A stretch of 64,000 nucleotides of DNA from Alistipes sp. (GTDB lineage: Bacteria; Bacteroidota; Bacteroidia; Bacteroidales; Rikenellaceae): NCBI GenBank assembly GCA_017623115.1, contig JAGAPT010000026.1:1-64000 (forward strand). The letters are read 5' to 3'. Of the stretch, positions 42,265 through 53,200 are shown piece after piece. Numbering within the stretch: the first letter of the stretch is position 1; each line of letters opens with the position of its first letter. The notes beneath the pieces were generated by a model. It searched no databases, had not been told where the DNA came from, and saw only the letters and a list, made by a program, of their open reading frames with translations. Made by a program: the position numbers and the translations under genes.

Positions 42265-44154
42265 TTATTTGCGCTTAAATTCAACAATCAGTGCCTCGCG
42301 CGGGCCTACGGTCGTCGCATCAGAAAGCGTCACGGATTCGCCCGTCAGCACGTTGCGACCATTGGCAAGCGTCGAGCTAATTTCGGCATAATTCGACCAT
42401 GGAATCTGCCGTTTGCCACGTGAATTATTCACATAGACAAAGACTGCATCCGTCGTATCGTAGCGGAAATAGGCATAGGTATTATCGCGGCTGCCGAAGT
42501 GGAGCGTGCGGCCGTGGTGAATCACCGGCTTGGTTTTACGCCAATTAAAGAGGTGCTTCACGTGGCGGTAGACCTCTGCGGCATCGCCCGTAAGTTGTTC
42601 CGGATCGAAATAATCGACCTGATCCTCCGGCCAGCCACCCGGCGAATCGGTGCGCAGGCCACCATGCCCCTGGCTCATATCCACCGAGCGCATCATCCAC
42701 TCGTCGCCCGTAAAGAACTGCGGGATACCACGCATCGTAGCCAGCAGCGTCATGGCAATCTTCACACGCCCCACATGACCACGCAGCACATCGGCCACGC
42801 GATCAATATCGTGGTTGCCGACAAAGGTCATCATGCGCGACAAATCGTGGTAGACGAAATCATCCGAGAGGGCATTGTAGACCCGAATCATACCCTCGCC
42901 CCAACGTAGCGAGTCGGTCGGCAAAGCCATGCAGACAGCGTCACGCAGCGGGAAATCCATAATCGAGGGCAGATGACTGTTGAAGCCGTCTTTATTCGGG
43001 TTGCCCCCCTGCCAATAGGCCAGTTGCGGCACATCGGCCGTCCAGCACTCGCCCACGATATTGAGGTTCGGGTACTCGGCCAACACCGAGCGGCACCACT
43101 CGCTCATCGGCACCTTCTCGTTATAAGGGTAGGTATCGACACGCAGACCGTCCAAATCGGCATACTCAATCCACCACACCGCCCACTGCTTGAAGTAGTG
43201 GAGCAGGAAGGGGTTATCGAGGTTCATATCGGGCATCGAGGTATCGAACCAGGCACTCTCCTGCATCATCAGGTCATACTGCGATGCATTGGGGTCCATG
43301 TTCGTCGAGAAGAGGTTGTTCGTGCGGGTGAAGCTGTCGAACTGATGCACCCAATCTGCGAAGGGCAGGTCCTGCATCCACCAGTGGCTGATACCACAGT
43401 GGTTGGTCACAATATCCATGATGATTTTCAACCCACGTTTATGCGCCTCGGCGACATACTCCCGATAGAGTTCGTTCGTACCCATGCGCGGGTCGATGCG
43501 GTAATAGTCGCCACACGCATAGCCATGATAGGAGAATGCCGGCTCGTTATCGAGCAGCAGCGGAGTCGACCAGATGGCCGTCATACCGAGATCGGCAATG
43601 TGGTCGAGGTGGTCGATGATGCCCTGCAGGTCGCCACCGTGACGACCATGAAGATTCGTGCGATCGGCCTTCTCGAGTGTATCCTCCGTATCATCCGTCT
43701 CGGGCGAGCCATTGGCAAAGCGGTCAGGCATCAAAAGGTAGATGGCATCGGCCGTCGTGAAGCTGAGGCGTTCGCGCGAACCGGCACGACGAGCCGCCAA
43801 CTCATAGGGCACTTTGAACTCCTCCTCGCCTCGTGTAAAGACCAGGTAACGGGTACCGGGCACAGCATCGGCCGCAATCTCGACATCTGCAAAGAGGTAA
43901 TTCGGGCTTTCGGCACGGTGCACCTTCGTGAGGCGGACTCCCTCACCTTCGATGCGCACATCATACTCGGAAAGGGACTCGCCATGCAACAAGAGTTGCA
44001 GGGGTGTCTGCATCCCCACCCACCACGAAAGTGGTTCAACGTGGCTCACACGCCCCTCGGCATCGGCCACCGAGGCGGGGTCAAACGAGGTTGTCTGTTG
44101 ACACGAAGTTGCTATCATAAGCACCGCAGGAATCAATAATTGGTAAATCTTCAT
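42265..44154 (-). CDS. GH13 lipoprotein with cyclomaltodextrinase-type N-terminal domain
   Basis: The protein of about 629 residues has a lipobox (IATSC, Cys18), an N-terminal beta-sandwich as in cyclomaltodextrinases and neopullulanases (about 30-120), a GH13 barrel and a C-terminal beta domain. Catalytic residues are Asp340 (LRVDTY), Glu369 (VGECW) and Asp449 (GNHDID). This resembles SusA of Bacteroides, which splits malto-oligosaccharides in the periplasm. ATG at 44154 is chosen because the signal peptide starts there. It is the last gene of the operon. Confidence 0.88.
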   Translation of the reverse strand: MKIYQLLIPAVLMIATSCQQTTSFDPASVADAEGRVSHVEPLSWWVGMQTPLQLLLHGESLSEYDVRIEGEGVRLTKVHRAESPNYLFADVEIAADAVPGTRYLVFTRGEEEFKVPYELAARRAGSRERLSFTTADAIYLLMPDRFANGSPETDDTEDTLEKADRTNLHGRHGGDLQGIIDHLDHIADLGMTAIWSTPLLLDNEPAFSYHGYACGDYYRIDPRMGTNELYREYVAEAHKRGLKIIMDIVTNHCGISHWWMQDLPFADWVHQFDSFTRTNNLFSTNMDPNASQYDLMMQESAWFDTSMPDMNLDNPFLLHYFKQWAVWWIEYADLDGLRVDTYPYNEKVPMSEWCRSVLAEYPNLNIVGECWTADVPQLAYWQGGNPNKDGFNSHLPSIMDFPLRDAVCMALPTDSLRWGEGMIRVYNALSDDFVYHDLSRMMTFVGNHDIDRVADVLRGHVGRVKIAMTLLATMRGIPQFFTGDEWMMRSVDMSQGHGGLRTDSPGGWPEDQVDYFDPEQLTGDAAEVYRHVKHLFNWRKTKPVIHHGRTLHFGSRDNTYAYFRYDTTDAVFVYVNNSRGKRQIPWSNYAEISSTLANGRNVLTGESVTLSDATTVGPREALIVEFKRK

Positions 44155-44235
44155 TGGGTAAAGGTATCTCTTTTTTTTCGAAAAAAGGCGCAAAGAGGGG
44201 CTAAAGACCCTACCCTGCGCCTCGAACGCTCTACG

Positions 44236-45579
44236 CTATTTCACATAGACAGCATAGCCCCATGCCGGCAGCACAACGGCCGTCTCGACCGTAGCAGGTG
44301 CACCATACATATCGGTATAGGCTCCGGCTACCTCCGCAGGCAGGTTTAGTTGCTGCTCCTCGGCCGAGAGGTTGAAGAGGCACAACACCTTATTGCCCTC
44401 AACCTCGCGCGTAAAGGCAAAGACCTCCTCGGGGACACCACCGACATAGACCAGCTCGCCACCCTTCTCACCGGCCCACAAAGCGGGATTGTTGTGACGC
44501 AGGGCATTCAACGTGCGGTAGAAATCGGTGTATTCGTTGGCCTCCCATTTCTCCACAGGATCCTTCTCGAAGAACTCGAAGCGGTGGTCGTAGCCAATCT
44601 CCTGACCCGTATAGATCAGCGGCTGTCCCTGCGGCAAGACGTAGGTCAGCGTAGCAAACATTTTCGCAGCATCACCCAGACGCTCGAACTCCGTACCGGC
44701 CCACGAGTTCTCATCGTGGTTCGACGTAAACATCAGCTGGATAGCCTCACGCGGATAGCGCGTCGTAAAGTCCGTGACCCACTCCTTCAGAGCAGCCGGC
44801 TCACGCTTACCCTGGGCAATATCGTTCATCACATCCTTCAACGGCCATGCATAGCAGGCATCAAAGCCATCGGCATGGAAGTTCGGGCCCTCGCCCTCGG
44901 CCAGGAAGTAGAGGTCGGGGTTGATGGCACGCAACTCGGCCCAGGCAGCCTGCCAATAGGCATCGGGAATCTCCCCTGCCACATCGCAACGGAAGCCGTC
45001 GACACCCTTCTCGACCCAGAATTTCAGCACCTCCTTCATCTCGGCATGCACCTCGGGGGTCTCATAATTCAGCTTGGCAATGTCCCACCAATCGTACTGC
45101 ACGACGGGTACACCCAGCGAATCGCGCACATACCAATTAGCGGGTTTCTCATCTACCCATGCAGCATCGGGCGAGGTGTGGTTGGCCACATAGTCCAGAA
45201 TCACACGGAAGCCCAACTCATGCGCCTTGGCCAAGAATCGCTCGAAATCGGCCATCGTACCAAACTCGGGATTGATGGCACGGTAGTCGCGAATGGCATA
45301 GTAGGAGCCGAGCGTACCCTTGCGACCCTTCTCGCCAATGGGATGAATCGGCATCAGCCAAATGATGTCGACACCCAACTCTTTGAGGAACGGCAGACGC
45401 TCCTCGGCCGCAGCAAAGGTTCCCTCGGGGGTCTGCTGGCGCATATTCATCTCATAGACAACCGAGTTATAGACCCAGTCGCGGTGTGCTGCCTCCACCT
45501 TCGGGCTCTGGCAGCAACTGCTCAACACAAGGCTGAGTGCAACACCTACAAGCGTTGCAAAGATTGAAATTCGTTTCAT
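44236..45579 (-). CDS. Compact GH13 alpha-amylase-family lipoprotein
   Basis: The 447-residue protein has a lipoprotein signal (LSSCC) and a single GH13 barrel with catalytic Asp199 (GFRCDVAG), Glu228 (FLAEGE) and Asp289 (SNHDEN), plus a short C-terminal beta domain. No carbohydrate-binding module or N-terminal accessory domain is present. It probably acts on short malto-oligosaccharides. It lies 7 bp after the 699-residue GH13 gene, so translation is tightly linked, and 81 bp before the last gene. Confidence 0.88.
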   Translation of the reverse strand: MKRISIFATLVGVALSLVLSSCCQSPKVEAAHRDWVYNSVVYEMNMRQQTPEGTFAAAEERLPFLKELGVDIIWLMPIHPIGEKGRKGTLGSYYAIRDYRAINPEFGTMADFERFLAKAHELGFRVILDYVANHTSPDAAWVDEKPANWYVRDSLGVPVVQYDWWDIAKLNYETPEVHAEMKEVLKFWVEKGVDGFRCDVAGEIPDAYWQAAWAELRAINPDLYFLAEGEGPNFHADGFDACYAWPLKDVMNDIAQGKREPAALKEWVTDFTTRYPREAIQLMFTSNHDENSWAGTEFERLGDAAKMFATLTYVLPQGQPLIYTGQEIGYDHRFEFFEKDPVEKWEANEYTDFYRTLNALRHNNPALWAGEKGGELVYVGGVPEEVFAFTREVEGNKVLCLFNLSAEEQQLNLPAEVAGAYTDMYGAPATVETAVVLPAWGYAVYVK

Positions 45580-45586
45580 CGATTGA

Positions 45587-47686
45587 TTATTTTTGCGTTA
45601 AAATCTCAAATTCACATGCCGGCAACGTCAACTTGACACGGTTACCCTGCCGGGTAAAGGGGTGGCCGAAATGGGCCTCCAACTCGACCTTATCCTCCAA
45701 CATGGCGGGAATCGTCACCTCCACGGTACGCTCCTCGTAACCCGTATTGAGGCCGACAAGCACCCATTCACCCATATAAGCACGCAGGTAAACCCAGCAA
45801 TCCGGCGCCAGCGACAAGGTCTGCATATCGCCATAGAGGAGCGGCATCGACGCTCGACGCAGGTGAATCAGGCGGGAGGTCAGATCAAACTGTGCCTGCT
45901 CGGCCTTGTTATACCCCTCAAAGCGCATCATGCGACGGTTATCGGGGTCGTTGCCACCCGGCTCGCCATACTCATCGCCCTGATAGATGCAGGGAACACC
46001 CGGGATGGTCATGTTCAACGCATTAATCAGTGCCAACTTCTTATAGCCCACCGGATCACCAACACCCACCTCGCGCAGCCAGCCGGCTGCCTTGTGGTCT
46101 TCGTCGGGATCGAGTGTACCACCGGCCAACGAAATCAGACGACCCTTATCGTGGTTGCCCGTGATGTTACCCATCGTGTGGTGGGCACCATAGGCTGCGA
46201 GCGACTCCTCGACTACTGCCGCCAGCCGCTCGACCGAATGGTCGCGTGTCAGCACATCAAGCGCCGTATGGTAGACGTTGAAGTCGAATTGAGCGTTAAT
46301 CATACCGCTCCGCACATAGGAGCCAATCAACGCCGGGTCGCCATATGTCTCACCAATTTGCCACAATTCACGATCCGTCACACGCTCACGCAGTTTACGG
46401 GTCAGCATGCGCCAATAATCGAGCGGAATGTGTTTGCAGGCATCGTGACGGAAACCATCAAAATCATACTCGGTCATCCAGAAGGTTGCCGAATCGGTCA
46501 TCGGCTCGGCTACCTCGGGGCGTTCCAGGTCGAGCGACGGAATATGCTCGTCAAACCACGTCGTCAGACGATGCTCATCCCACAAACCGATATTCTTACG
46601 GCCATCGGGCAACATGAGCGGAATCACCCAATCGGGATGCGCCTGCAAGACGGGCGAGTTGATGTGCAGGTGGTTGGCCACATAGTCCAAAACCACATTC
46701 ATCTCATGGTCGTGTGCCGTTGCAAGCATCTCCTTCAGCTCCTCCGATGTACCAAAGCGGTCATCCACCTCGGTCGTGTAGATAGGCCAATAGCCGTGGT
46801 AACCCGAGAACTTTGTGCGCGGATTGAGGTTCAAGCCCCACGCATCGCGCGGATTCTGCGTAATGGGCGAAATCCAAATGGTCGAAATGCCCAGACGCTC
46901 GAAGAACCCATCCTCGATTTTTGCCGTGATACCCTTCAAATCACCACCCTGATAATCGGCCTGAGGTAACACCTCGGGCGAATTGAGCGGTTGATTGTTG
47001 CTCGCATCGGCATCGTAGAAGCGGTCAATCATGAGCGAATAGAGCACCTGTGCCTGCTGGTCACGACGGGTCAGGTCATCGGTCGAACGAACCACCTTAC
47101 CTCGGCGCAACGGAATCAGCACATCGTTGAAGAGTCCTGCGTCGGTAGCGGCATAGACCCGCAGGAACGAACGCTCCTTCGATGTAGCATCCTTCGGCAA
47201 CACAATCTTGATGTGGTCGCCCTCCGGCAGGATAAATCGCTCGGGCAGACGACAGTTTTGCCACAAGGCTACCAATTTCGTAGGCTGCACGGAGGCTTTG
47301 AGGAAGATGGTCGAGCCATTCGAGCCGGTTGTAAAGAGCCGTGCCTCGCCATCGCGCTTACCATCCAGCATCACCAGATCAAGGCTTCGGCCCTCCGTCC
47401 ACGCTGTGAGCGTTGCCAGATGCTCGCCCCGGGTCTCGACATCAAATTCATTCCATGCTCCCGCCACCGGTGCTACACGTACAGCAGCACCCTCCTCAAC
47501 AGTCAGCGAGTCGGCACCCTGCCACGTAGGCAGATAATCGGTCAAGAAGCAGCGTTGCGCTCCCTCGCCCAATCGCAGCGGCAGAATCGGAGCACCATCG
47601 CCCTCGGGGGCTTGTTGGGTAAAGCAGTCAGCCTGACAGCCTGTTAACAGCAGTGCGAGGCTCAACGCATAAATAAGTTGTTTCAT
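45587..47686 (-). CDS. Large GH13 lipoprotein with N-terminal beta domains
   Basis: The 699-residue protein has a lipobox (LLTGC) and about 200 residues of N-terminal beta-rich sequence before the GH13 barrel (VLYSLMIDRFYDAD). Catalytic Asp415 (GFRHDACK), Glu446 (IGETYG) and Asp513 (GNHDKG) are present, and a GDEYGEPGGNDPDNRR segment follows. The N-terminal part may be a starch-binding or oligomerisation domain. A hairpin separates it from the susG-like gene, 129 bp upstream. The specificity (alpha-amylase, pullulanase or transferase) cannot be settled by eye. Confidence 0.87.
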   Translation of the reverse strand: MKQLIYALSLALLLTGCQADCFTQQAPEGDGAPILPLRLGEGAQRCFLTDYLPTWQGADSLTVEEGAAVRVAPVAGAWNEFDVETRGEHLATLTAWTEGRSLDLVMLDGKRDGEARLFTTGSNGSTIFLKASVQPTKLVALWQNCRLPERFILPEGDHIKIVLPKDATSKERSFLRVYAATDAGLFNDVLIPLRRGKVVRSTDDLTRRDQQAQVLYSLMIDRFYDADASNNQPLNSPEVLPQADYQGGDLKGITAKIEDGFFERLGISTIWISPITQNPRDAWGLNLNPRTKFSGYHGYWPIYTTEVDDRFGTSEELKEMLATAHDHEMNVVLDYVANHLHINSPVLQAHPDWVIPLMLPDGRKNIGLWDEHRLTTWFDEHIPSLDLERPEVAEPMTDSATFWMTEYDFDGFRHDACKHIPLDYWRMLTRKLRERVTDRELWQIGETYGDPALIGSYVRSGMINAQFDFNVYHTALDVLTRDHSVERLAAVVEESLAAYGAHHTMGNITGNHDKGRLISLAGGTLDPDEDHKAAGWLREVGVGDPVGYKKLALINALNMTIPGVPCIYQGDEYGEPGGNDPDNRRMMRFEGYNKAEQAQFDLTSRLIHLRRASMPLLYGDMQTLSLAPDCWVYLRAYMGEWVLVGLNTGYEERTVEVTIPAMLEDKVELEAHFGHPFTRQGNRVKLTLPACEFEILTQK

Positions 47687-47752
47687 GGTCTAATATAGGT
47701 CATTTACAGACAGGAGCAGCACCATACCACTCCCCTATGTTTGGAACCACAC

Positions 47753-47786
47753 GACGGGGAGGGCGTATCCATGCGCCTTCCCCGTC
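47753..47786 (-). other. Intercistronic hairpin between the susG-like and GH13 genes
   Basis: Arms 47753-47765 and 47774-47786 form a 13-position GC-rich stem with one G-U pair. No T run follows, so it is more likely an mRNA-stability or processing element than a full terminator. Confidence 0.5.
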
Positions 47787-47815
47787 TGCGGTTATCTCCT
47801 CATCTGTGCAACGAA

Positions 47816-50155
47816 TTACTGCACCTTGAAGATGACGGTCGAGTAGGCCGGCATGCTGAGCATATCGCCCTCGAGCAATACATTGCCCATCACAGCCACC
47901 GCCTTGTCAATCGTCTCGTAGAGTTTCACCTCAATCGGACGCGAGCCGATGTTGTGCATCACCAAGAGCTTCGTGCCATCAGCCTCACGATACCAGGCAG
48001 CCAGCGAGTGCGGTTTATCGCTCTCGTCATAGCACTTCGTGAGCGAACCCTTCTCGGTCAGAGCCGAGTAGACGTTACGCAACTGGCCAAACTTACGATA
48101 GGCGTTGAGCACCGAGTTCTCATCGGCCAACTGCTCCTCGACGCTACGCTCGTTGGCAAAGACAGGCGAGAGTGCACCCGTATACTTCGCATACTCGGTG
48201 CGGGTCCACTTCATCGGCTGACGTACATTCACGTCATCGCTCTCCTTATTACCCGAGTAGGCCAACTCCTCACCGTAGTAGATGACCGGACGACCGGGCA
48301 GCGTCAACTGCATCACACCGGCCATGCGGGCATAGTCGCGGTTGCCCTCCAGCTCGTTCATGATACGATTCTCGTCGTGGTTCTTGAGTTTCGTAGCATC
48401 GATGAACTTCGGGTTGGCAGCATGCAACTTGTTCTGCAACTCGATGACATCCTTCGCCACGTAGTGTCCCTGGCGATTCTTCAACGCATAGATCAGTTTG
48501 CCGCTGAAATCGAAGTTGAAGCACGAGGGGAGGCAGTTGGCATAGCTGGCCACCATATCCGTACCATCGAAAACCTCGGCTACCATGTAGACATCCTCAC
48601 CATTCGAGTGGGGCAACGTCTTGTAGTGTGCGTTGATATCGGCATAGAACTTCGACCAGAACTCCTGATTCTCCGGACCACCATCCTGACGATAGATGTG
48701 CTTGGCAGCATCCAGACGCAGACCATCGACACCCATCGAGAGCCAATCCTTCATGGCCTGCACGATGTGCTTATAAGGAGTCGTATCCTGGCAGGTAGCC
48801 ACCGGACCGTAGTTCAGTTCAGGCATCCATGCCGAGAAGAGACGTGCATAGACCTTCAACGACTTCATGTAGTCGAACTGGATGTTACCACCATGGTCGC
48901 CCAAGGGATACACCTGACCCTCGGCAATGTAGTCACCCGTCTTCGAGCCATACTTCACGCCATTGGCATCCCAATTCTTATCGTCATTCGTCGTGCGAAT
49001 CAGGAAACCCCACGGCGACTTGAAGTCCATGGTCAACTCATAGATACCATCACCCTTGTCATACATGCGGTAGTACTTACCCGGATCCTCGCAGTAGAGG
49101 AACATGTTGACCGTCTCATCCGTGTTGGCCTCCTGTGCCTCGGCTTCGGTCGGCACGACCGTTACAGTCTTGGCCGTCCAATCCACCGTGAAGGTGTAGC
49201 GATGCGTCGTCGTCTCGGGCAGTTTCCAGCCATCAACATCCTTCCACGCATCCGACTCATACCCCTTCGAATCGGCCACCTGGGTCAGCATCGGGAACTT
49301 ACCCTGGGCAATATCGAGTGCCGGGTTGTCCGACAACATGTAGTAGTACCAGCTATCCGAGTACTCGCCCTCGCCGGCCTGCACCTTCTTGTACGACTCG
49401 AGTGCCTCGGTGTACCACGGGTGCCCCTTACCGGTGTGGTTTACAGCGATGTCGATATAAATCTTGATACCGCGCTGGTGTGCGGCCTCCAGGAGCTGCT
49501 TGAAGTCATCCTTCGTACCAAATTTCGGGTGTACATCCGTATAATCGGTAATGTCGTAACCGTGGTACGAGTCTGCCGGGTGAATCGGCGAGAGCCAGAT
49601 GGCACCGGCACCCAACTCCTTGATGTAGTCGAGTTTCGAGATGATACCCTGGAAGTCGCCATAGTTATCGCCGTTGCTGTCGGCAAACGAGTAGACCAAA
49701 ATCTGGTAAATCATCTCGCTGCGGTTTACCCCATCCCACACGACATCCGTCTTCACGAGGTTCGGGTCGTCGATGGCGGCCGACTGTGTTACCGAGATGA
49801 TAATCGGCTGCTGACCTTCGCACGCGAGCGTCAGCTCGGCTGTACGCTCCTTGGCCTTGGGGTTCGGCTCGGCCATGATGTGCAATTCGGTCGTGCCGTT
49901 CGCACCGCTTGAGAGCGATGCGTAGCACCAATCGGCCGATGACGACACATGCCACGAACCGGGAGCCGTAATGATGATGGGCTGCGAACCGCCCTCGTTG
50001 GTGAAGGTGTAGCTAAGGCTCGATGCCGAGAGTTCCTCCTGCGAAGGGTCCTGCAGCTGGCCATCAATCACCTCATTCTCCGAACAGCCATATGCCAGGA
50101 GCAGTACAGCCGCGAGAAGCATCGAATGACGCAAATATGCTAAAAACTTTTTCAT
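47816..50155 (-). CDS. susG: SusG-like surface alpha-amylase with BACON domain
   Basis: The 779-residue lipoprotein (lipobox AYGC) starts with a BACON-type domain (about 45-125, ending IIISVTQSA). A GH13 barrel follows with catalytic Asp482 (GLRLDAAKH), Glu527 (MVAEVFD) and Asp594 (KNHDENR). A long insertion in the barrel (about 300-425, containing HRYTFTVDWTAKTVTVVP and YYRMYDKGDGIYELTMDFKS) resembles the CBM58 insertion of Bacteroides SusG. It cleaves starch at the cell surface for uptake by SusC/D. The extra BACON domain is not part of B. thetaiotaomicron SusG as I recall. It lies 70 bp after the giant binding protein gene. Confidence 0.9.
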   Translation of the reverse strand: MKKFLAYLRHSMLLAAVLLLAYGCSENEVIDGQLQDPSQEELSASSLSYTFTNEGGSQPIIITAPGSWHVSSSADWCYASLSSGANGTTELHIMAEPNPKAKERTAELTLACEGQQPIIISVTQSAAIDDPNLVKTDVVWDGVNRSEMIYQILVYSFADSNGDNYGDFQGIISKLDYIKELGAGAIWLSPIHPADSYHGYDITDYTDVHPKFGTKDDFKQLLEAAHQRGIKIYIDIAVNHTGKGHPWYTEALESYKKVQAGEGEYSDSWYYYMLSDNPALDIAQGKFPMLTQVADSKGYESDAWKDVDGWKLPETTTHRYTFTVDWTAKTVTVVPTEAEAQEANTDETVNMFLYCEDPGKYYRMYDKGDGIYELTMDFKSPWGFLIRTTNDDKNWDANGVKYGSKTGDYIAEGQVYPLGDHGGNIQFDYMKSLKVYARLFSAWMPELNYGPVATCQDTTPYKHIVQAMKDWLSMGVDGLRLDAAKHIYRQDGGPENQEFWSKFYADINAHYKTLPHSNGEDVYMVAEVFDGTDMVASYANCLPSCFNFDFSGKLIYALKNRQGHYVAKDVIELQNKLHAANPKFIDATKLKNHDENRIMNELEGNRDYARMAGVMQLTLPGRPVIYYGEELAYSGNKESDDVNVRQPMKWTRTEYAKYTGALSPVFANERSVEEQLADENSVLNAYRKFGQLRNVYSALTEKGSLTKCYDESDKPHSLAAWYREADGTKLLVMHNIGSRPIEVKLYETIDKAVAVMGNVLLEGDMLSMPAYSTVIFKVQ

Positions 50156-50225
50156 TGTTTTTCGTTATTTTAATCGTTCTCGGCACCCCTGCGCGTTTGG
50201 CACGCAGGGGTACCGCAAACGGATA

Positions 50226-53200
50226 TTAGATGTTCGGGGTTGTTCCGGTGGTTACAACTGTAAGTTTCAGTGTTGTCGGATCGAGATAGAAGTCATAGCT
50301 ACCCTCGGCAATGGATACATTGCTACCACCATTCAATTGAAGCATTACCTCACCATTCGACAAATTGCCTCCGCACCAAGTGCCATTCTTAACCACTTTG
50401 AATTCGCCACCGGCACCGAAAGTAATGTTTTTCAACTCCAAAAGACCGCTGGCGCCCTCTGCAAATTGGCTGTTGACATCCGCAGCGTTCCACCCATTGT
50501 GCGTACCGGCCAGAATATATGTATCGGTAGTCTCTGGAACTGACGGTGCTGCCGAACCGGCTGTAACCACAGTCAGTTTCATCGTCGTCGTATCGAGGTA
50601 GAAGTCGTAAGTACCCTCGGCGATGGCAACATTATTTCCACTGCCAAGCATCACTTCGCCATTCGACAATACGCCGCCATACCAAGAGCCATTCTTAACC
50701 ACTTTGAATTCGCCACCGGCACCAAAGGTGATGTTTTTCAACTCCATCAAGCCATTAGCACCCTCGGTAAATTGGCTGTTGGCATCCGCTCCGTTCCACC
50801 CATTGTGCGTACCGGCCAGATAATAGACATCCTCTACCGGTGCCGGATCACCTACCTTCGTCACATAGAGTTTGAGGGCTGCGATGTCGAGCTCCATGTC
50901 GTAGATACCGGTTGCGATCGCGATGTTACCGCCTGCGGTATTCAACGCTACCTCACCGTTATTGAGCGTACCTCCATAATTGGCGTTGTCCCAACTGTAA
51001 TCCGTAACCACCTTAAACTCTCCGTCGGTCGAGAAGGTCATGTCCTTCAACACCAACTTGCCGTTTTCGTTTTGGAAGGTGTAGGTCTGATCACCCGCAG
51101 CCCAACCATTCATCGATCCGGCAAGGCTGTATTTCGTGTCGGCAGGCAGAGCCGAACCGGCCGTAAGGATATACAGCACCTTCGTCGTCGGGTTGAAGTA
51201 GAAGTCATAGGTACCAGCTGCGGCAATCTTCATATTATCACCTCCAACAACCAAAGTCGTCGCCGTACCGATAGGTATTACCTCGCCTTTACCGAATTTC
51301 TCAGCCCAAGCATGGTTCGAGCGAATCAAGAACTCGAAGTTGTCGGAACCGACCACTACATTCGTAGCTGTGTAGTAACCATTGTCAGCCTTCGTGAGAT
51401 CTGTATCGCCCCAATCCGTAGCATTGTTGAAAGCACCATAGAGGCTATACACCGTCTCTGTCGGCTCCACATCAGCAACCTTCGTCACATAGAGTTTCAA
51501 GGCATCGAGATCGAGAAGCATATCATAAACTCCTGCCTCGATCGTGATGTTTACCATTTGATCCAGTTGCAGATTGACCACACCGTTCTCCAAGGCGCCA
51601 CCATAGTCGGCATTGTCCCAACTATAATTCTCCACCACCTTAAAGTCGCTTGTAGTTGCAAAAGTAACACCCTTCAACTCCAACTTGCCCTCGCTGTTTT
51701 TCTGGAAAGTATAGGTATCATCGGTCACATTCCATTCGTTCATCGAGCCAACAAGCGTATAGACATCGCCAGCAGCCTCCTCGATGTAGAATTCGAGCGT
51801 CGTGGGGTTGAAATATACATCGTAGATACCCGTTGTTGCCCATTTGAAATTGCCATCGTAAGCAACCAGCGTGTAATGCTCGCCGACTGCAATCGAGGCA
51901 CCGGCCAAGCCCCAATCCTGTGCCCATGCATCTTTGGTACGCACCTTGGCCTCGTTATCGGCCGTAGCCTCGAAATTCTTCAAAACGAGCCAGCCCTCCT
52001 TATTGACAGCCTCGACAAACTGCGGGTCGGGTGTACCTTCGGGCTGATCGGGTCCCCAACCGTTGTGTTGGCCAACCAAACCATAGAGCACCTCTACGGG
52101 CTCCACAGGTACCGTCGGATCGGCCGAACCTGCTGCTACCACGTAGAGTGTAGCAGTCGCCGGATTGAAATAGAAGTCGTAGTTTCCGGCAGCGGCCGAG
52201 AGTGCGATATCTCCACCGTTCAGTTCGAGCGTAGCCGGCGTATTCAGTTCAACGGCTGCGCTGGCACCATACTTCTCATTCCATTCGTGATCGGCACGAA
52301 TCAAGAATTTGAACTCCTCGGTCGTAGCCATATTGAGCGCCTTATAGTAGCCACGCTCATGCTTCGTAAAGTCGAAGTCAATCCAGTCGACGCTGCCATT
52401 GAATGCACCATAGAGCGAGTACACCTTCTCCTTACCTGCCTCGATGTAGAATTCGAGGGTTGCAGGGTTGAAGTAGATGTCATAAACACCCGACTCGGCC
52501 CACTTGAAGTTATCCACATTGTATTCCAGCGTGTACTGCTCGCCTACGGCAATCTCAGCACCGGGCAAGCCCCAGTTCTCGGCCCAAGCATCGTTCTTAC
52601 GAATCTTGGCCTGCTTGCCGGCCGTAGCCGAGAAGCCCTTCAAGACGAGCCAGCCATCTTTATCGGCTGCCTTTACAAACTGCGGGTCGGCAGTCGCACC
52701 CCAACTGTTGTGCTCGCCGCACAGACCATAGTAAGCACCGGCCGGCGTAGCATAAAATTCGAGCGTCTCGGGGTTGAAGAATACATCGTAGGTACCTGCA
52801 GCCAAAGCGAACTTCTCACCATCGGCTTTCAGCGTATAGGTCTTATCGGCCTCGGCCGTCTGACCGGCTGCATCCATACCCCAGGTCGACATATCCGAGT
52901 CGTTCATGCGGATAATCATTTGCTGACCCTCCGTCACCACGAAGTCTTTCACAACATACCAGCCCTCCTGATCGGGATCGGCACCAAATTTCTTATCCTT
53001 GCCATCGGCACCCCACTGGTTGTAGTCGCCCGATACGCCATACTCGTTCACAACGGCCGTCTGCTCGAATTGCAGCGAGTAGTTGGCATTGGTCGAGAAA
53101 TCAATCGTCACGTTGTACTCACCGGCAGCCGAGACGATGTTCTCGCCCATCTGGTCCCAAGCCAGCGTGACGAGCGTCGTCGGATCGTGCTCCACACCAA

